Source of the DNA: Collinsella stercoris DSM 13279
Lineage (GTDB): Bacteria > Actinomycetota > Coriobacteriia > Coriobacteriales > Coriobacteriaceae
Direction of reading: 5' to 3'
DNA length: 64,000 nt
NCBI RefSeq assembly: GCF_020735465.1
Contig: NZ_CP085935.1
Coordinates: 558,001 to 622,000 of the forward strand
Shown here: piece by piece, positions 17,765 through 26,529 of the stretch
How the letters are laid out: every line of letters starts with the position of its first letter
Position numbering within the stretch: the first letter of the stretch is position 1
Made by a program: the position numbers and the translations under genes
The notes under the pieces: generated by a model
Told to the model about the DNA's origin: nothing
Database searches by the model: none
The model's input: the letters and a program-made list of their open reading frames with translations, nothing else

Positions 17765-17810
17765 GTAGATTCCGCACGCAAAGAAGAGCCCGGTGGGCTC
17801 TTCGTCTTGC
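17765..17810 (+). terminator. Hairpin with conserved GATTCCGCACG lead (element 2)
   Basis: The motif GTAGATTCCGCACG (17765-17778) is followed after 4 nt by a perfect 9-bp stem with a GGT loop (17783-17803) and then a T-containing tail. It may terminate transcription after recN. The same motif plus hairpin recurs at 17921. Confidence 0.65.
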
Positions 17811-17887
17811 GCGGTACCGCGTTTAACTAATGCTCGGGTGATTATTCAGGGGAATCTCGTTGTGAATGCTCGGTCGTCTTGCCTGAC

Positions 17888-18014
17888 GTCCCACTGGGGT
17901 GTGCCGCCTGTGAATTTGCCGTAGATTCCGCACGAGCAGAGGCGCCTGTGGCGCCTCGTCGCGAGTCAGGACTGACCGAGCGGTAAATTCACAGGCGGCA
18001 CACCCCAGCGGGAC
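17888..18014. repeat. Composite inverted-repeat element 3 upstream of lepA
   Basis: Arms of 30 nt pair with one mismatch; the inner 23 nt (17895-17917 with 17985-18007) are perfect. The interior holds GTAGATTCCGCACG at 17921-17934 and an 8-bp hairpin with a TGT loop at 17939-17957. It ends about 15 bp before the lepA start, so it would lie in the lepA leader or its promoter. The rest of the 447-bp gap between recN and lepA shows no gene. Confidence 0.75.
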
Positions 18015-18029
18015 TTCCTTTCAGGTAAG

Positions 18030-19847
18030 ATGGTCAACATGAATACTTTTGACACCTCCCACATCCGCAACTTCTCAATCGTTGCGCACATCGACCACGG
18101 CAAATCGACGATCTCCGATCGCATCCTCGAGCTCACCCGCACGGTGGAGGAGCGCGACATGGAGTCGCAGCTGCTCGACACCATGGACATCGAGCGCGAG
18201 CGCGGCATCACGATCAAGTCGAACGCCGTGCGCGTCATGTACGACGCCGACGACGGCGAGACGTACCAGTTCAACCTCATCGACACGCCTGGCCACGTCG
18301 ACTTCACCTACGAGGTCTCGCGTTCGCTCGCCGCGTGCGAGGGCGCCGTCCTCGTGGTCGACGCCACGCAGGGCGTCGAGGCCCAGACGGTCTCCAACGC
18401 CAGCCTCGCCATGAACGCTGACCTGGACATCGTGCCCGCCATCAACAAAATCGACCTGCCTTCTGCGCATCCGGAGGAGGTCAAGGTCGAGATCGAGGAC
18501 GAGCTCGCCATCCCGGCCGACGACGCCGTGTGCGTGTCCGGCAAGACGGGCGAGGGCATCCACGACCTGCTCGAGGCCATCGTCTTCCTCGTGAGCCCTC
18601 CCAAGGGTGATGCGGACAAGCCGCTCAAGGCACTCATCCTCGACTCGTACTTCGACGAATACCGCGGCGTTGTGGCGACGGTTCGCATCTTCGACGGTCA
18701 GGTCAAGAAGGGCGATCACCTGCGCATGATGCAGGGCGGCGAGGAGTTTCTCGTCGACGGCGTCGGCGTGCGCCGTCCCGCCGAGTTTGCCCTCGACGCG
18801 CTGGGCGTGGGCGAGGTCGGCTTTGTGGTTACGGGACTCAAGGACCCCGAGGCGGTCCATGTGGGCGACACCCTCACGCTCGTGAACAACCCCTGCGACG
18901 CGCCGTGCGAGGGCTATCGCGAGGCCAAGCCCATGGTTTACACGGGCCTGTTCCCCATCGACAACAAGGACTACGAGAACCTGCGCGACGCGCTCGAGAA
19001 GCTTCACGTTAACGACCCCTCTCTCATCTGGGAGCCCGAGACCTCCGCGGCGCTCGGCTTCGGCTTCCGCGTCGGTTTCCTCGGCCTGCTGCACATGGAA
19101 GTCGTCAAGGAGCGCCTGGAGCGCGAGTTCGATTTGGCGCTCATCGCCACGAGCCCCAGCGTGGACTACCACGTCTACAAGACCGACGGCGAGATGCTCG
19201 AGGTCCGCAGCCCGCAGGACCTTCCCGACGTGACGCGCATCGATCACATCGAGGAGCCGTACCTCAAGGCCAAGATCATCACGCCGCCCGAGTACACCGG
19301 CGCGGTCATGCAGCTCGCCATCGAGCATCGCGGCGTCACCACCGACATGATTCACCTGTCGCAAAAGTCCGTCGAGATGCACTTCGACATTCCGCTCGCG
19401 GAGCTCATCTTGGACTTCTTCGACCAGCTCAAGAGCCGCACCAAAGGCTACGCATCGCTCGATTACGAGTTCTCCGACTACCGCATGAGCGAGCTCGTCA
19501 AGCTCGACATCCTGCTTTCGGGCGACGAGGTCGACGCGCTGTCGTTCATCGTGCACAAGGACAAGGCGTACAGCCTCGCGCGCGGCCTGTGTGACAAGCT
19601 CAAGGAGATCATCCCGCGGCAGCTGTTCGAGGTGCCCATCCAGGGTGCCATCGGCAACAAGATCATCGCCCGCTCCACCGTCAAGGCGCGCCGCAAGGAC
19701 GTGCTTGCCAAGTGCTACGGCGGCGACATCTCGCGTAAGCGCAAGCTGCTCGAGAAGCAGAAAGAGGGTAAGAAGCGCATGAAGGCCATCGGCTCCGTCG
19801 AGGTGCCGCAGGAGGCGTTCCTGGCTATTTTGAAGGTTGAGGACTAG
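18030..19847 (+). CDS. lepA: Elongation factor 4 (LepA) GTPase
   Basis: LepA is a ribosome-binding translational GTPase. The 605-residue product has G1 [10 protein letters not shown]3 DTPGHVDF and G4 NKIDLP, EF-G-like domains, and the LepA-specific C-terminal end ([17 protein letters not shown], then [12 protein letters not shown]). A second in-frame ATG at 18039 is an alternative start, since the ribosome site upstream of either is weak. Confidence 0.97.
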   Translation: MVNMNTFDTSHIRNFSIVAHIDHGKSTISDRILELTRTVEERDMESQLLDTMDIERERGITIKSNAVRVMYDADDGETYQFNLIDTPGHVDFTYEVSRSLAACEGAVLVVDATQGVEAQTVSNASLAMNADLDIVPAINKIDLPSAHPEEVKVEIEDELAIPADDAVCVSGKTGEGIHDLLEAIVFLVSPPKGDADKPLKALILDSYFDEYRGVVATVRIFDGQVKKGDHLRMMQGGEEFLVDGVGVRRPAEFALDALGVGEVGFVVTGLKDPEAVHVGDTLTLVNNPCDAPCEGYREAKPMVYTGLFPIDNKDYENLRDALEKLHVNDPSLIWEPETSAALGFGFRVGFLGLLHMEVVKERLEREFDLALIATSPSVDYHVYKTDGEMLEVRSPQDLPDVTRIDHIEEPYLKAKIITPPEYTGAVMQLAIEHRGVTTDMIHLSQKSVEMHFDIPLAELILDFFDQLKSRTKGYASLDYEFSDYRMSELVKLDILLSGDEVDALSFIVHKDKAYSLARGLCDKLKEIIPRQLFEVPIQGAIGNKIIARSTVKARRKDVLAKCYGGDISRKRKLLEKQKEGKKRMKAIGSVEVPQEAFLAILKVED

Positions 19848-19849
19848 CT

Positions 19850-19955
19850 GCCGGCTTTTCCAGGCACCCCGCCTACGGGTTCAATTGTCGGGTGCGGCGC
19901 GCTGGGCGTGCGCCCTCCTCTTTCATCCGAAGCTGGGGCACCTGGAAAACCCGGC
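19850..19955 (+). terminator. Long inverted-repeat element after lepA
   Basis: Arms of 21 nt (19850-19870 and 19935-19955) pair with three mismatches and begin within 3 bp of the lepA stop. The interior has a GC-rich hairpin around 19890-19915. It probably terminates lepA transcription and resembles the other arm-plus-inner-hairpin elements in form. Confidence 0.55.
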
Positions 19956-19997
19956 TTGACCTGACCGAGGCATCTCATTCATTCCGAAAGGCTGACG

Positions 19998-20990
19998 TTG
20001 ATCGACCTGCGTGAACAATTTGAGCATCAGCCGTTTTTGATGGCCCCCATGGCCGGCGTGACCGACGCGGCGTACCGTATCATGTGCCGCCGCCGTGGCG
20101 CCGAGCTCGCCTATACCGAGATGGTGAGCGTGGCGGGGCTCTCGTACAAGAGCGCCAAGACGTGGGTGCTCGTGGAGCCCGAGCCCGAGGAGCCGCAGAT
20201 CTGCGTGCAGCTGTTCGGGACCAAGCCCGAGCAGTTCGCGTACGCCGTGGATTCGGTCCAGGAGCGCGTGGGCGACAAGCTCTCGCTCATCGACATCAAC
20301 ATGGCATGCCCCGCTCGCAAGGTCATCACCAAGGGCGAAGGGTCTGCGCTCATGAAGACGCCGGAGCTTGCGGCGTCGTTGGTCGAGGCATCGGTGCGTG
20401 AGGCGCGCGTTCCCGTCACCGTGAAGATCCGGCGCGGGTTCGCGGCCGGGGAGAACACGGCGGCCGATTTCGCCGCCCGTATGGAGCAGGCCGGCGCCGC
20501 AGCGGTCGCCGTGCACGGGCGCACGGCGAGCCAGCTGTACACCGGGCAAGCCGACTGGTCCACCATAGATGAGGTCGCTGGGCGCGTGAGCGTCCCCGTG
20601 ATCGGATCGGGTGACGTCTTTTCCGCCGAGGACGCCGCGCGCATGCTTTCGGATACCGCGGCGGACGCCGTGTTCATCGCGCGCGGCACTTACGGCAACC
20701 CTTGGGTGTTTGGCGACGCGCGGGCGCTCGCCCTCGAGGGCACCCCGGTTCCGGAGCGGAGCGCCCGCGAGCGCATCGAGGCGTTGCGCGAGCACCTCAC
20801 CCTTTTGCACGAGACCCAGCCGTTCATGGCCCGCGCCCGCGCTTTTGCCAGCTGGTACCTCAAGGGGCTTCCGCACGCCGCGGCATGGCGCGGCAAGGTG
20901 GTGCAATGTACGACCTACGAGGAGTTCATGGCGCTGCTCGACCGGGTCGAGGCCGACGCATGCGCATGTGAGGACGGCGGACAAGCGTGA
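19998..20990 (+). CDS. dusB: tRNA-dihydrouridine synthase (DusB-like)
   Basis: Dus enzymes reduce uridine in tRNA using FMN. The 330-residue TIM-barrel product shows FLMAPMAGVTDAAYR at the start, the catalytic cysteine block NMACPARKV (usually NMGCP), GSALMKTP, VTVKIRRGF, and HGRTASQLYTG. The start is TTG 19998 with AAAGG upstream. The C-terminal helical domain is present. It is followed by a strong terminator-like inverted repeat. Confidence 0.93.
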   Translation: MIDLREQFEHQPFLMAPMAGVTDAAYRIMCRRRGAELAYTEMVSVAGLSYKSAKTWVLVEPEPEEPQICVQLFGTKPEQFAYAVDSVQERVGDKLSLIDINMACPARKVITKGEGSALMKTPELAASLVEASVREARVPVTVKIRRGFAAGENTAADFAARMEQAGAAAVAVHGRTASQLYTGQADWSTIDEVAGRVSVPVIGSGDVFSAEDAARMLSDTAADAVFIARGTYGNPWVFGDARALALEGTPVPERSARERIEALREHLTLLHETQPFMARARAFASWYLKGLPHAAAWRGKVVQCTTYEEFMALLDRVEADACACEDGGQA

Positions 20991-21458
20991 GGTTCGCGTG
21001 CACGTGTGTATGATGCAGGGAAGCCTGCCCTGCGGGTTCCATGCGCGGTGCGATGAATTTGGCCTGTCGGAATGCGGCATGTGGCTTGTCGTCCCGATAC
21101 GCCTGTGCGGCAGTGGGCTGAGCCGCTGCGCTGCCGTGCTGCCGTGCTGCGCCGGCGCCGTGTTGACTACCGTGATGTCTTGGTGCGCTGCGGCGACGCG
21201 CCGGGGCGGGGCGGTGGGCTTTCGGTGTCGCACCGGGGCGGTGCACGGGCTTTCGGCGCGGCGCAGGTGTCGAATACGCGCGAATTCGCCCAGATCGCAC
21301 CTGGATTTCAAGCGTCTACTCGGCGAGTCGCGATATTGCTTCCCAATACCGAAAGTTTCTTTTCGCGAATCCTGCGTAAACGCCAAACAAACTTTCGGTA
21401 TTGGGAAGCTTTTTTGGAAGTGCTCGAGTAGACCCATCGTAGTGGGAGGATGCGGCCC
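20991..21458. other. Intergenic region between dusB and hemW
   Basis: No credible gene is seen in this stretch of about 470 bp. It is rich in GCGCTG-type low-complexity sequence. The one clear structure is the long hairpin at 21338-21415. Confidence 0.6.
21338..21415 (+). terminator. Long perfect hairpin followed by a T-run
   Basis: Perfect 21-bp arms (21338-21358 with 21389-21409) enclose a 30-nt loop and are followed immediately by six T residues. This is a strong intrinsic terminator upstream of hemW, although it lies about 350 bp after the dusB stop. The loop contains GAATCCTGCGT, loosely like the GATTCCGCACG motif elsewhere. Confidence 0.75.
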
Positions 21459-22886
21459 GTGAAGTACCGTGCTCTATACCTTCATATTCCGTTTTGCAGG
21501 GCCAAGTGCCTCTACTGCGATTTCGACTCGCGCGCGTTGACCGGATGCGCGCTCGAAGATGCGATCGGCGCGTACTGCGAGGGGCTCTCCGCCCAAGTGG
21601 ATGCCCACGGCAATGCCGGGGAGCTGTCCGAGGTCGAGACGGTCTACGTCGGTGGGGGAACGCCCTCGCTGCTGGGTGATCGCCTGGTTGGGCTGGTCGA
21701 TCGCGTGCGCGCGTATTGCGAGCCCGTCGAGTTCACCTGCGAGGCGAATCCCGAGTCGTTCACGCTCGACCTGGCGCAGGCCCTGCGCGCTGCGGGCGTG
21801 ACGCGCATCTCGCTGGGCGTCCAGTCACTCAACGCCAGCGAGCTCAAGGCGATAGGCCGTGTTCATTCCGCTGAGCAGGCGATGTTCGCAATCGCCCAGG
21901 CAAAAGCGGCGGGCTTTTCCACCTCATGCGATGTGATGTGCGGTCTTCCCGGGCAGACGCTCGACACCTTCGCCGAGACGTTGCGATCTCTCGTCACGCT
22001 GAATCCTGACCATGTGTCGGTGTATCCGCTCCAGCTTGAGGATGGCACACCTCTTGCGCGCATGGAGGAGGCGGGAGAGACGGAGGTCCCGGACGAGGAT
22101 TTCCAAGCGCAGTGCATGGATCTGGCCGCTGAGGTGCTCAAAGAGGCCGGCTATGAGCGCTATGAGGTGGCGAGCTACGCCAAGCCCGGTCACCGATGCC
22201 GACACAATATCGCCTACTGGACGGGTAAGTCCTATCTGGGGCTCGGTCGCTCCGCCGCAAGCATGCTCGATGTGTGTAAGGGCGAGTGCAGGGAGGCGCG
22301 CTTCATTGCATGCCCTGACGTGCAGAAGGGCGAAGCCTCGTGGACGAGGGGGGAGGCCCTGTCGCCGAAGGAAGAGGATCTGTCGTCACGCTCTGATGCG
22401 CGGAGAGGTGAGAGTCTGTCGTCGTGTCCTGACGAGCGGAATGGGGAGAGCTTGTCAGCGAGAGAGAAGGGCTTGTTACTGAGAGAAGAGGGCCTGCTAT
22501 CGAAAGGGAAGGCCTTGCCGCCGATTGATGAGGATCTGTCGATGGACGGCCTCACCAGCATACGGGTTTCATCGGATGTCGCGCGAATCCGGTTCAAGCA
22601 GCTTGACGATGCGGGCGGGCAGTTTGAAACGGAGGAGCTTTCCGTCCGCGAGGCTACGGCCGAGGACCTCATGCTCGCGTGCCGCATGACGGACGGGATT
22701 TCCGCCGATCTGCTCGCGCGAGCTACGGGGATCATCCCTGATGACGAGCTCTCCATTGCATGTCAGCAGGCTGTCGAAAAGGGCCTTGCCGTATGGGATG
22801 GCGGCACCTTAAGACCCACACATCTCGGGTGGCTCGAGGGCAACGAGCTCTTCGGCATCTTTTGGAATCTCGCCTACGAGTCTTAA
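21459..22886 (+). CDS. hemW: HemW-like radical SAM protein with a repetitive insertion
   Basis: The N-terminus has the radical SAM cluster CRAKCLYCDFDS, followed by GGGTPSLL, FTCEANPES and RISLGVQS, as in HemW (heme chaperone, formerly coproporphyrinogen oxidase-like). I prefer GTG 21459, which has GGGAGGA at a proper distance; ATG 21450 lies too close to it. At 475 residues it is about 95 longer than usual. The excess is a repetitive polar insertion at about residues 268-367 (steps such as GEALS, GESLS, EEGLLSKGKAL) placed after the conserved SYLGLGRSAASML. The C-terminal HemW domain resumes after it. Confidence 0.9.
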   Translation: MKYRALYLHIPFCRAKCLYCDFDSRALTGCALEDAIGAYCEGLSAQVDAHGNAGELSEVETVYVGGGTPSLLGDRLVGLVDRVRAYCEPVEFTCEANPESFTLDLAQALRAAGVTRISLGVQSLNASELKAIGRVHSAEQAMFAIAQAKAAGFSTSCDVMCGLPGQTLDTFAETLRSLVTLNPDHVSVYPLQLEDGTPLARMEEAGETEVPDEDFQAQCMDLAAEVLKEAGYERYEVASYAKPGHRCRHNIAYWTGKSYLGLGRSAASMLDVCKGECREARFIACPDVQKGEASWTRGEALSPKEEDLSSRSDARRGESLSSCPDERNGESLSAREKGLLLREEGLLSKGKALPPIDEDLSMDGLTSIRVSSDVARIRFKQLDDAGGQFETEELSVREATAEDLMLACRMTDGISADLLARATGIIPDDELSIACQQAVEKGLAVWDGGTLRPTHLGWLEGNELFGIFWNLAYES

Positions 22887-23057
22887 GGAGTGCTTCAGCT
22901 AAAAAGCGCGGCGCGATGCGCGTGACTCTGCAGCGTCCGTTGGCATCCTTCCGACCACAAGTGATCACGTAATTGCGATATGGAGAATCGCGCCGACGCC
23001 CTTGCGCCGCGCCGGCTGTTGCGGCATGCTTTCCACATCAAATGAGAGGAGGGCCCC

Positions 23058-23528
23058 ATGCCCGGTAAACGCGAAGACGTCATCAGCTGGGACGAGTTTT
23101 TCATGCGCGCGGCCGTTGCGGCGAGCTTGCGCAGCAAAGACCCCAACACGCAGGTCGGCGCCTGCATCGCCGACACGAACAACCGCATCCTCTCGGTGGG
23201 CTACAACGGCACGCCCTCTGCGCTCAACGACGACGATTTTCCGTGGGGCACGGCGGACGACCCGCTGCACGACAAGCACAACTACGTCATCCATGCCGAG
23301 GCCAACGCGATTCTCAACTACCGGGGCTCCCTCAAGGACATGGCCGGAGCCACCGTTTACGTGACGCTCTTCCCGTGCCATGAGTGCGCCAAGACCCTGG
23401 TGCAGGCGGGGATCGGCGAGGTCGTCTATCTCGACGACAAGTATTGCGGTACCGAGGACAACCTCATTTCCAAGAACATCCTGGACCGTTGCGGTGTAAC
23501 GTATCGTCAGGTGAGCCTCGACGCCTAA
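23058..23528 (+). CDS. Deoxycytidylate deaminase family protein (ComEB-like)
   Basis: The 156-residue zinc enzyme has the deaminase motifs HAEANAI (zinc histidine and catalytic glutamate) and PCHECAKTLV (two zinc cysteines), with SKDPNTQVGACI and VGYNGTPS typical of dCMP deaminases. It would convert dCMP to dUMP for thymidylate synthesis. An AGAGGAGG site precedes the ATG. Confidence 0.9.
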   Translation: MPGKREDVISWDEFFMRAAVAASLRSKDPNTQVGACIADTNNRILSVGYNGTPSALNDDDFPWGTADDPLHDKHNYVIHAEANAILNYRGSLKDMAGATVYVTLFPCHECAKTLVQAGIGEVVYLDDKYCGTEDNLISKNILDRCGVTYRQVSLDA

Positions 23529-23927
23529 GGCGCGTGGCAAGACGCGCGTTCGGCGAGGAGCCTGCACATACTTCAAAGTGGCGTGCGCATTCGCCTCGAA
23601 GCGACAGGCTCTTGTGTCATCGAAGTGCGCTGTGTCACCGCTGCGTGCTGCGCCGTTCCCACGCGCCATCGACGTTCGCCGTGCTGTTGTCACACGCCGT
23701 GTTGTGGCTGCACGCCTATCGCCGCAGTGTGCCACGCCGACGCCCCGCTCCGTGTCATCGCTGCGTGCTGCGCGATCGCCATGCGCCGCCCTGCCGCCAC
23801 GCTCCGCGTCATCGCCGCGTGCCATGTGTAAATTGAACCCTCCCTCTTTTACGCATGGCTCGAATTGCGGGTCGGGATATAATGTCTCCCACTCAACGCA
23901 ACCCATGAACAGGGGAGTTTTTGCCAT
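23529..23927. other. Repetitive intergenic region upstream of dnaJ
   Basis: This gap of about 400 bp has no credible gene. It contains degenerate repeats built on GTCATCGCTGCGTGCTGCG: copies start near 23632 and 23752 (120 bp apart), with a weaker one near 23806. A perfect -10 box, TATAAT, at 23878-23883 probably serves the following dnaJ-like gene. Confidence 0.55.
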
Positions 23928-25046
23928 ATGGCAGGAATGAACGATAAAGACTACTACGCCATTTTGGGCGTCGACAAGGACGCGTCCGCCAAGGACATCC
24001 AAAAGGCCTTCCAGCAAAAAGCCCGCAAGCTGCATCCCGATGTCAATAAGGAACCCGACGCCGAGGAGCGGTTCAAGGAGGTCTCCGAGGCCTACGCGGT
24101 GCTCTCCGACGAGCAGAAGCGCGCCCGCTACGACGCCATGCGCTCGGGCAACCCCTTTGGCGCGGCGGGCTCCCCGTCTGCCGGAGGCTATCCCGGAGGG
24201 TACCAGGGTGGGTATGGCGGCTTTGGCGGCTTCGGTTTCCCGTTTGGCGGCATGGGAGGCGTGGGCGGCTTTGGCGCCCAGCGCCGCCGCGGCGCCTCCG
24301 CGTACAACCCCTCGACCGGCGCGGACGTCGTCGTCGAGGTCAAGCTCTCGCGCGAGCAGGCGAGGGACGGCGCCAAGGTGGCCGTCAAGTACCCGCGCTA
24401 CGAGGCCTGCGACAACTGCCGTGGCTCCGGTTCCGTGGCGTCCGAGCATCACCGCGCCTGCCCGACCTGCGGGGGCACCGGATCCATCGCCGTCGACCTC
24501 GGCATGTTCGGCATGGGCCAGGCACGCATGGTCTGCCCCGAGTGCGGGGGCTCGGGCAAGGTCGTGGCAGATCCCTGCCCCGTCTGCGGGGGAGAGGGCC
24601 GCACGCGCGTGCAGGCCGAGGCGGTGGTCGAGTTCCCGGCGGGCACGCACGACGGCGACCTCATCCGTATGAAGGCCCGCGGCAACGCCGGCACCAACGG
24701 CGGCGAGACCGGCGACTTGGTGGGTCGCGCGCACGTGGCGGCCGAGCGTCTCGAGGGTCGCGCCCAGAGCGGGTTCTACCTGCTTGGCATGGTCGTTCCG
24801 TTCCTGGTGCTCTCGGCCTTCTCCGGCACGTTCTCGATGTTCCTCATGCTGTGCATCATCCCGCTGGTCATGGGCGTCTTCATGATCGCAACGGACGACG
24901 TGCTGCATCGAAGCGCGCTGTGGTGGAAGCGCGGCTTGCGGGTGCTTGCCAACGGAGCGACGAACGGCCTGTTCTTCGCGCTCATCGTCGTGTGGTTCTC
25001 CAGCTGCACGCAGGCGATTTTCCTGGCGCCCTTCAGGTACATGTAG
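23928..25046 (+). CDS. DnaJ-type protein with zinc fingers and a C-terminal membrane domain
   Basis: The 372-residue protein begins with a J domain ([16 protein letters not shown] in KLHPDVN), then a Gly/Phe-rich linker, then four CxxCxGxG zinc repeats ([32 protein letters not shown]). After a shortened substrate-binding region (near residue 270) it switches to about three membrane segments ([16 protein letters not shown] and others). Ordinary DnaJ is soluble and continues with a second C-terminal domain instead. I infer a membrane-anchored co-chaperone that recruits DnaK to the membrane. A second, conventional dnaJ follows. Confidence 0.85.
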   Translation: MAGMNDKDYYAILGVDKDASAKDIQKAFQQKARKLHPDVNKEPDAEERFKEVSEAYAVLSDEQKRARYDAMRSGNPFGAAGSPSAGGYPGGYQGGYGGFGGFGFPFGGMGGVGGFGAQRRRGASAYNPSTGADVVVEVKLSREQARDGAKVAVKYPRYEACDNCRGSGSVASEHHRACPTCGGTGSIAVDLGMFGMGQARMVCPECGGSGKVVADPCPVCGGEGRTRVQAEAVVEFPAGTHDGDLIRMKARGNAGTNGGETGDLVGRAHVAAERLEGRAQSGFYLLGMVVPFLVLSAFSGTFSMFLMLCIIPLVMGVFMIATDDVLHRSALWWKRGLRVLANGATNGLFFALIVVWFSSCTQAIFLAPFRYM

Positions 25047-25354
25047 CGGCAGGGCCCTGCGAGGGCGGCCCGCGCGAGGGCGCCCCTGTGCGCCGGCGGC
25101 CCTGTGCGGGTGGCCTTGCGCGCCAACGCGGCAACGCGACCACGCGGCGAACGCGTGTGGAGCGCGCCGGCGTACGTGTGAACGCGCGCGACTTTGGGTA
25201 GAACGAACAGCGCCGGTCCAAGCGCATGCCGGGTCTTGGCAACGCGCTCCGGACGCGGCGTCTACGAACCAGAGCGGTCGAGGCGTCGACCGCGGACAAG
25301 GGCGGAACACCCCGCCCCAAGCAGAGAGACATTCAGTGGGGGAGGATCCACAAG
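25047..25354. other. GC-rich intergenic region between the two dnaJ genes
   Basis: The 308 bp are low-complexity and GC-rich (repeated GCGAGGGCG and CCCTGTGCG steps). Reading frames through it are open but show no protein signature. No clear promoter was seen. Confidence 0.5.
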
Positions 25355-26518
25355 GTGGCGGACAAGAGGGATTACTACGAGGTGCTGGGCGTCGAGCGCG
25401 ACGCCACGGCCGATCAGATCAAGCGCGCGTTTCGAAAGAAGGCGGTCAAGCTCCATCCCGACCATAACGACGCTTCGGACGCCAACGAGCAGTTCGCCGA
25501 GCTGAACGAGGCCTACTCCGTCCTCTCCGACGACCAAAAGCGCGCCATGTACGATCGGTACGGCACGGTGGACGGCATGCCCGGCGGCTCGGGGTACGTC
25601 GATTTTTCCGACATCTTCGGCGGCATGGGCGTCGATGACATCTTCTCGTCCATCTTCGGCGGGGGCGCGGCCGGCGGCTCCAGCCCGCGCGACCGGGCGC
25701 GCCGCCGCGCGGGGCGCGACATGGCCATATCGCTCTCCATCTCGCTCGAGGAGGCGGCGACGGGCTGCAAAAAGACCATCTCCTACGACCGCCTGGCCCC
25801 CTGCGAGGATTGCGCCGGCTCCGGCATGGGCGAGGGCGGCCAGGAGAAGACCTGCCCGCGCTGCAACGGCACGGGCTACGTGACGACCGTCCAGCGCTCC
25901 ATCTTCGGTCAGATGCAGTCGAGCTCCCCGTGCCCCGATTGCGGCGGCGAGGGAACGGTCGTCGATACGCCCTGCTCGCACTGCGGCGGCGAGGGTCGCG
26001 TGCGCACGCACGAGCGCCTGGACGTCGAGGTCCCGGCCGGCGTGGCCACCGGGCGCCAGCTGCGCCTGCACGGATACGGCGAGGCAGGTTACCGGGGCGC
26101 GGCATCGGGCGACCTGATCGTCACCATCCAGGTCGACGCGCACGAGCGCTTCGAGCGCCACGGCGACGACCTGGTGTGCGACGTCCATGTTGGCATCGCC
26201 GAGGCCGCGCTCGGCTGCGTGGTCGAGGTCGAGGGCATCCTGCCCGACGAGAAGTTCGAGCTCGAGGTTCCCGCCGGCACGCAATACGGCAGCGCCCTGA
26301 CGGTGGACGGCCACGGCATGCCGCGCTTGGGCGGGGGAGGCTCTCGCGGCCGCTTTGTCGCGCGCGTCGTGGTGGACGTCCCCGCGCGCCTGTCCGCGGA
26401 GGCCCGCGAGGCGCTCGAGCGCTACGCCGAGGCCGCGGGCGAGCACGCGGCCGGCACCGCCAAAAAACGCACCATGGGTGATCGCATCCGCGACGCCATC
26501 GACGACATCCTCGACTAG
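25355..26518 (+). CDS. dnaJ: Chaperone protein DnaJ
   Basis: The 387-residue product is a complete type I DnaJ: J domain with HPD (KLHPDHN), Gly/Phe-rich region with SDIFGGMG, four zinc repeats (CEDCAGSG, CPRCNGTG, CPDCGGEG, CSHCGGEG) and both C-terminal substrate-binding domains. It stimulates DnaK ATPase activity and presents unfolded clients. I chose GTG 25355 (VADKRDYYEVLGV) with GGGGGAGG upstream; the frame is open further 5' but without a DnaJ signature. mtaB follows after 11 bp. Confidence 0.93.
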   Translation: MADKRDYYEVLGVERDATADQIKRAFRKKAVKLHPDHNDASDANEQFAELNEAYSVLSDDQKRAMYDRYGTVDGMPGGSGYVDFSDIFGGMGVDDIFSSIFGGGAAGGSSPRDRARRRAGRDMAISLSISLEEAATGCKKTISYDRLAPCEDCAGSGMGEGGQEKTCPRCNGTGYVTTVQRSIFGQMQSSSPCPDCGGEGTVVDTPCSHCGGEGRVRTHERLDVEVPAGVATGRQLRLHGYGEAGYRGAASGDLIVTIQVDAHERFERHGDDLVCDVHVGIAEAALGCVVEVEGILPDEKFELEVPAGTQYGSALTVDGHGMPRLGGGGSRGRFVARVVVDVPARLSAEAREALERYAEAAGEHAAGTAKKRTMGDRIRDAIDDILD

Positions 26519-26529
26519 AACGGAACCGC

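Noticed and set aside
16080..17777. A 565-codon minus-strand frame opposite recN
   Set aside because: It is a shadow of the recN codon pattern with no motif.
18075..19556. A 493-codon minus-strand frame opposite lepA
   Set aside because: It is a shadow frame; the LepA GTPase motifs on the plus strand are unambiguous.
20611..21462. A 283-codon plus-strand frame running from dusB into the intergenic hairpin
   Set aside because: It starts inside dusB in another frame and crosses a strong terminator; no protein signature is visible.
22965..25310. A 781-codon minus-strand open frame covering the deaminase, gap and dnaJ-like gene
   Set aside because: It is antisense to two well supported genes and low in complexity; the repeat-like DDxERG segment reflects the repetitive intergenic DNA.
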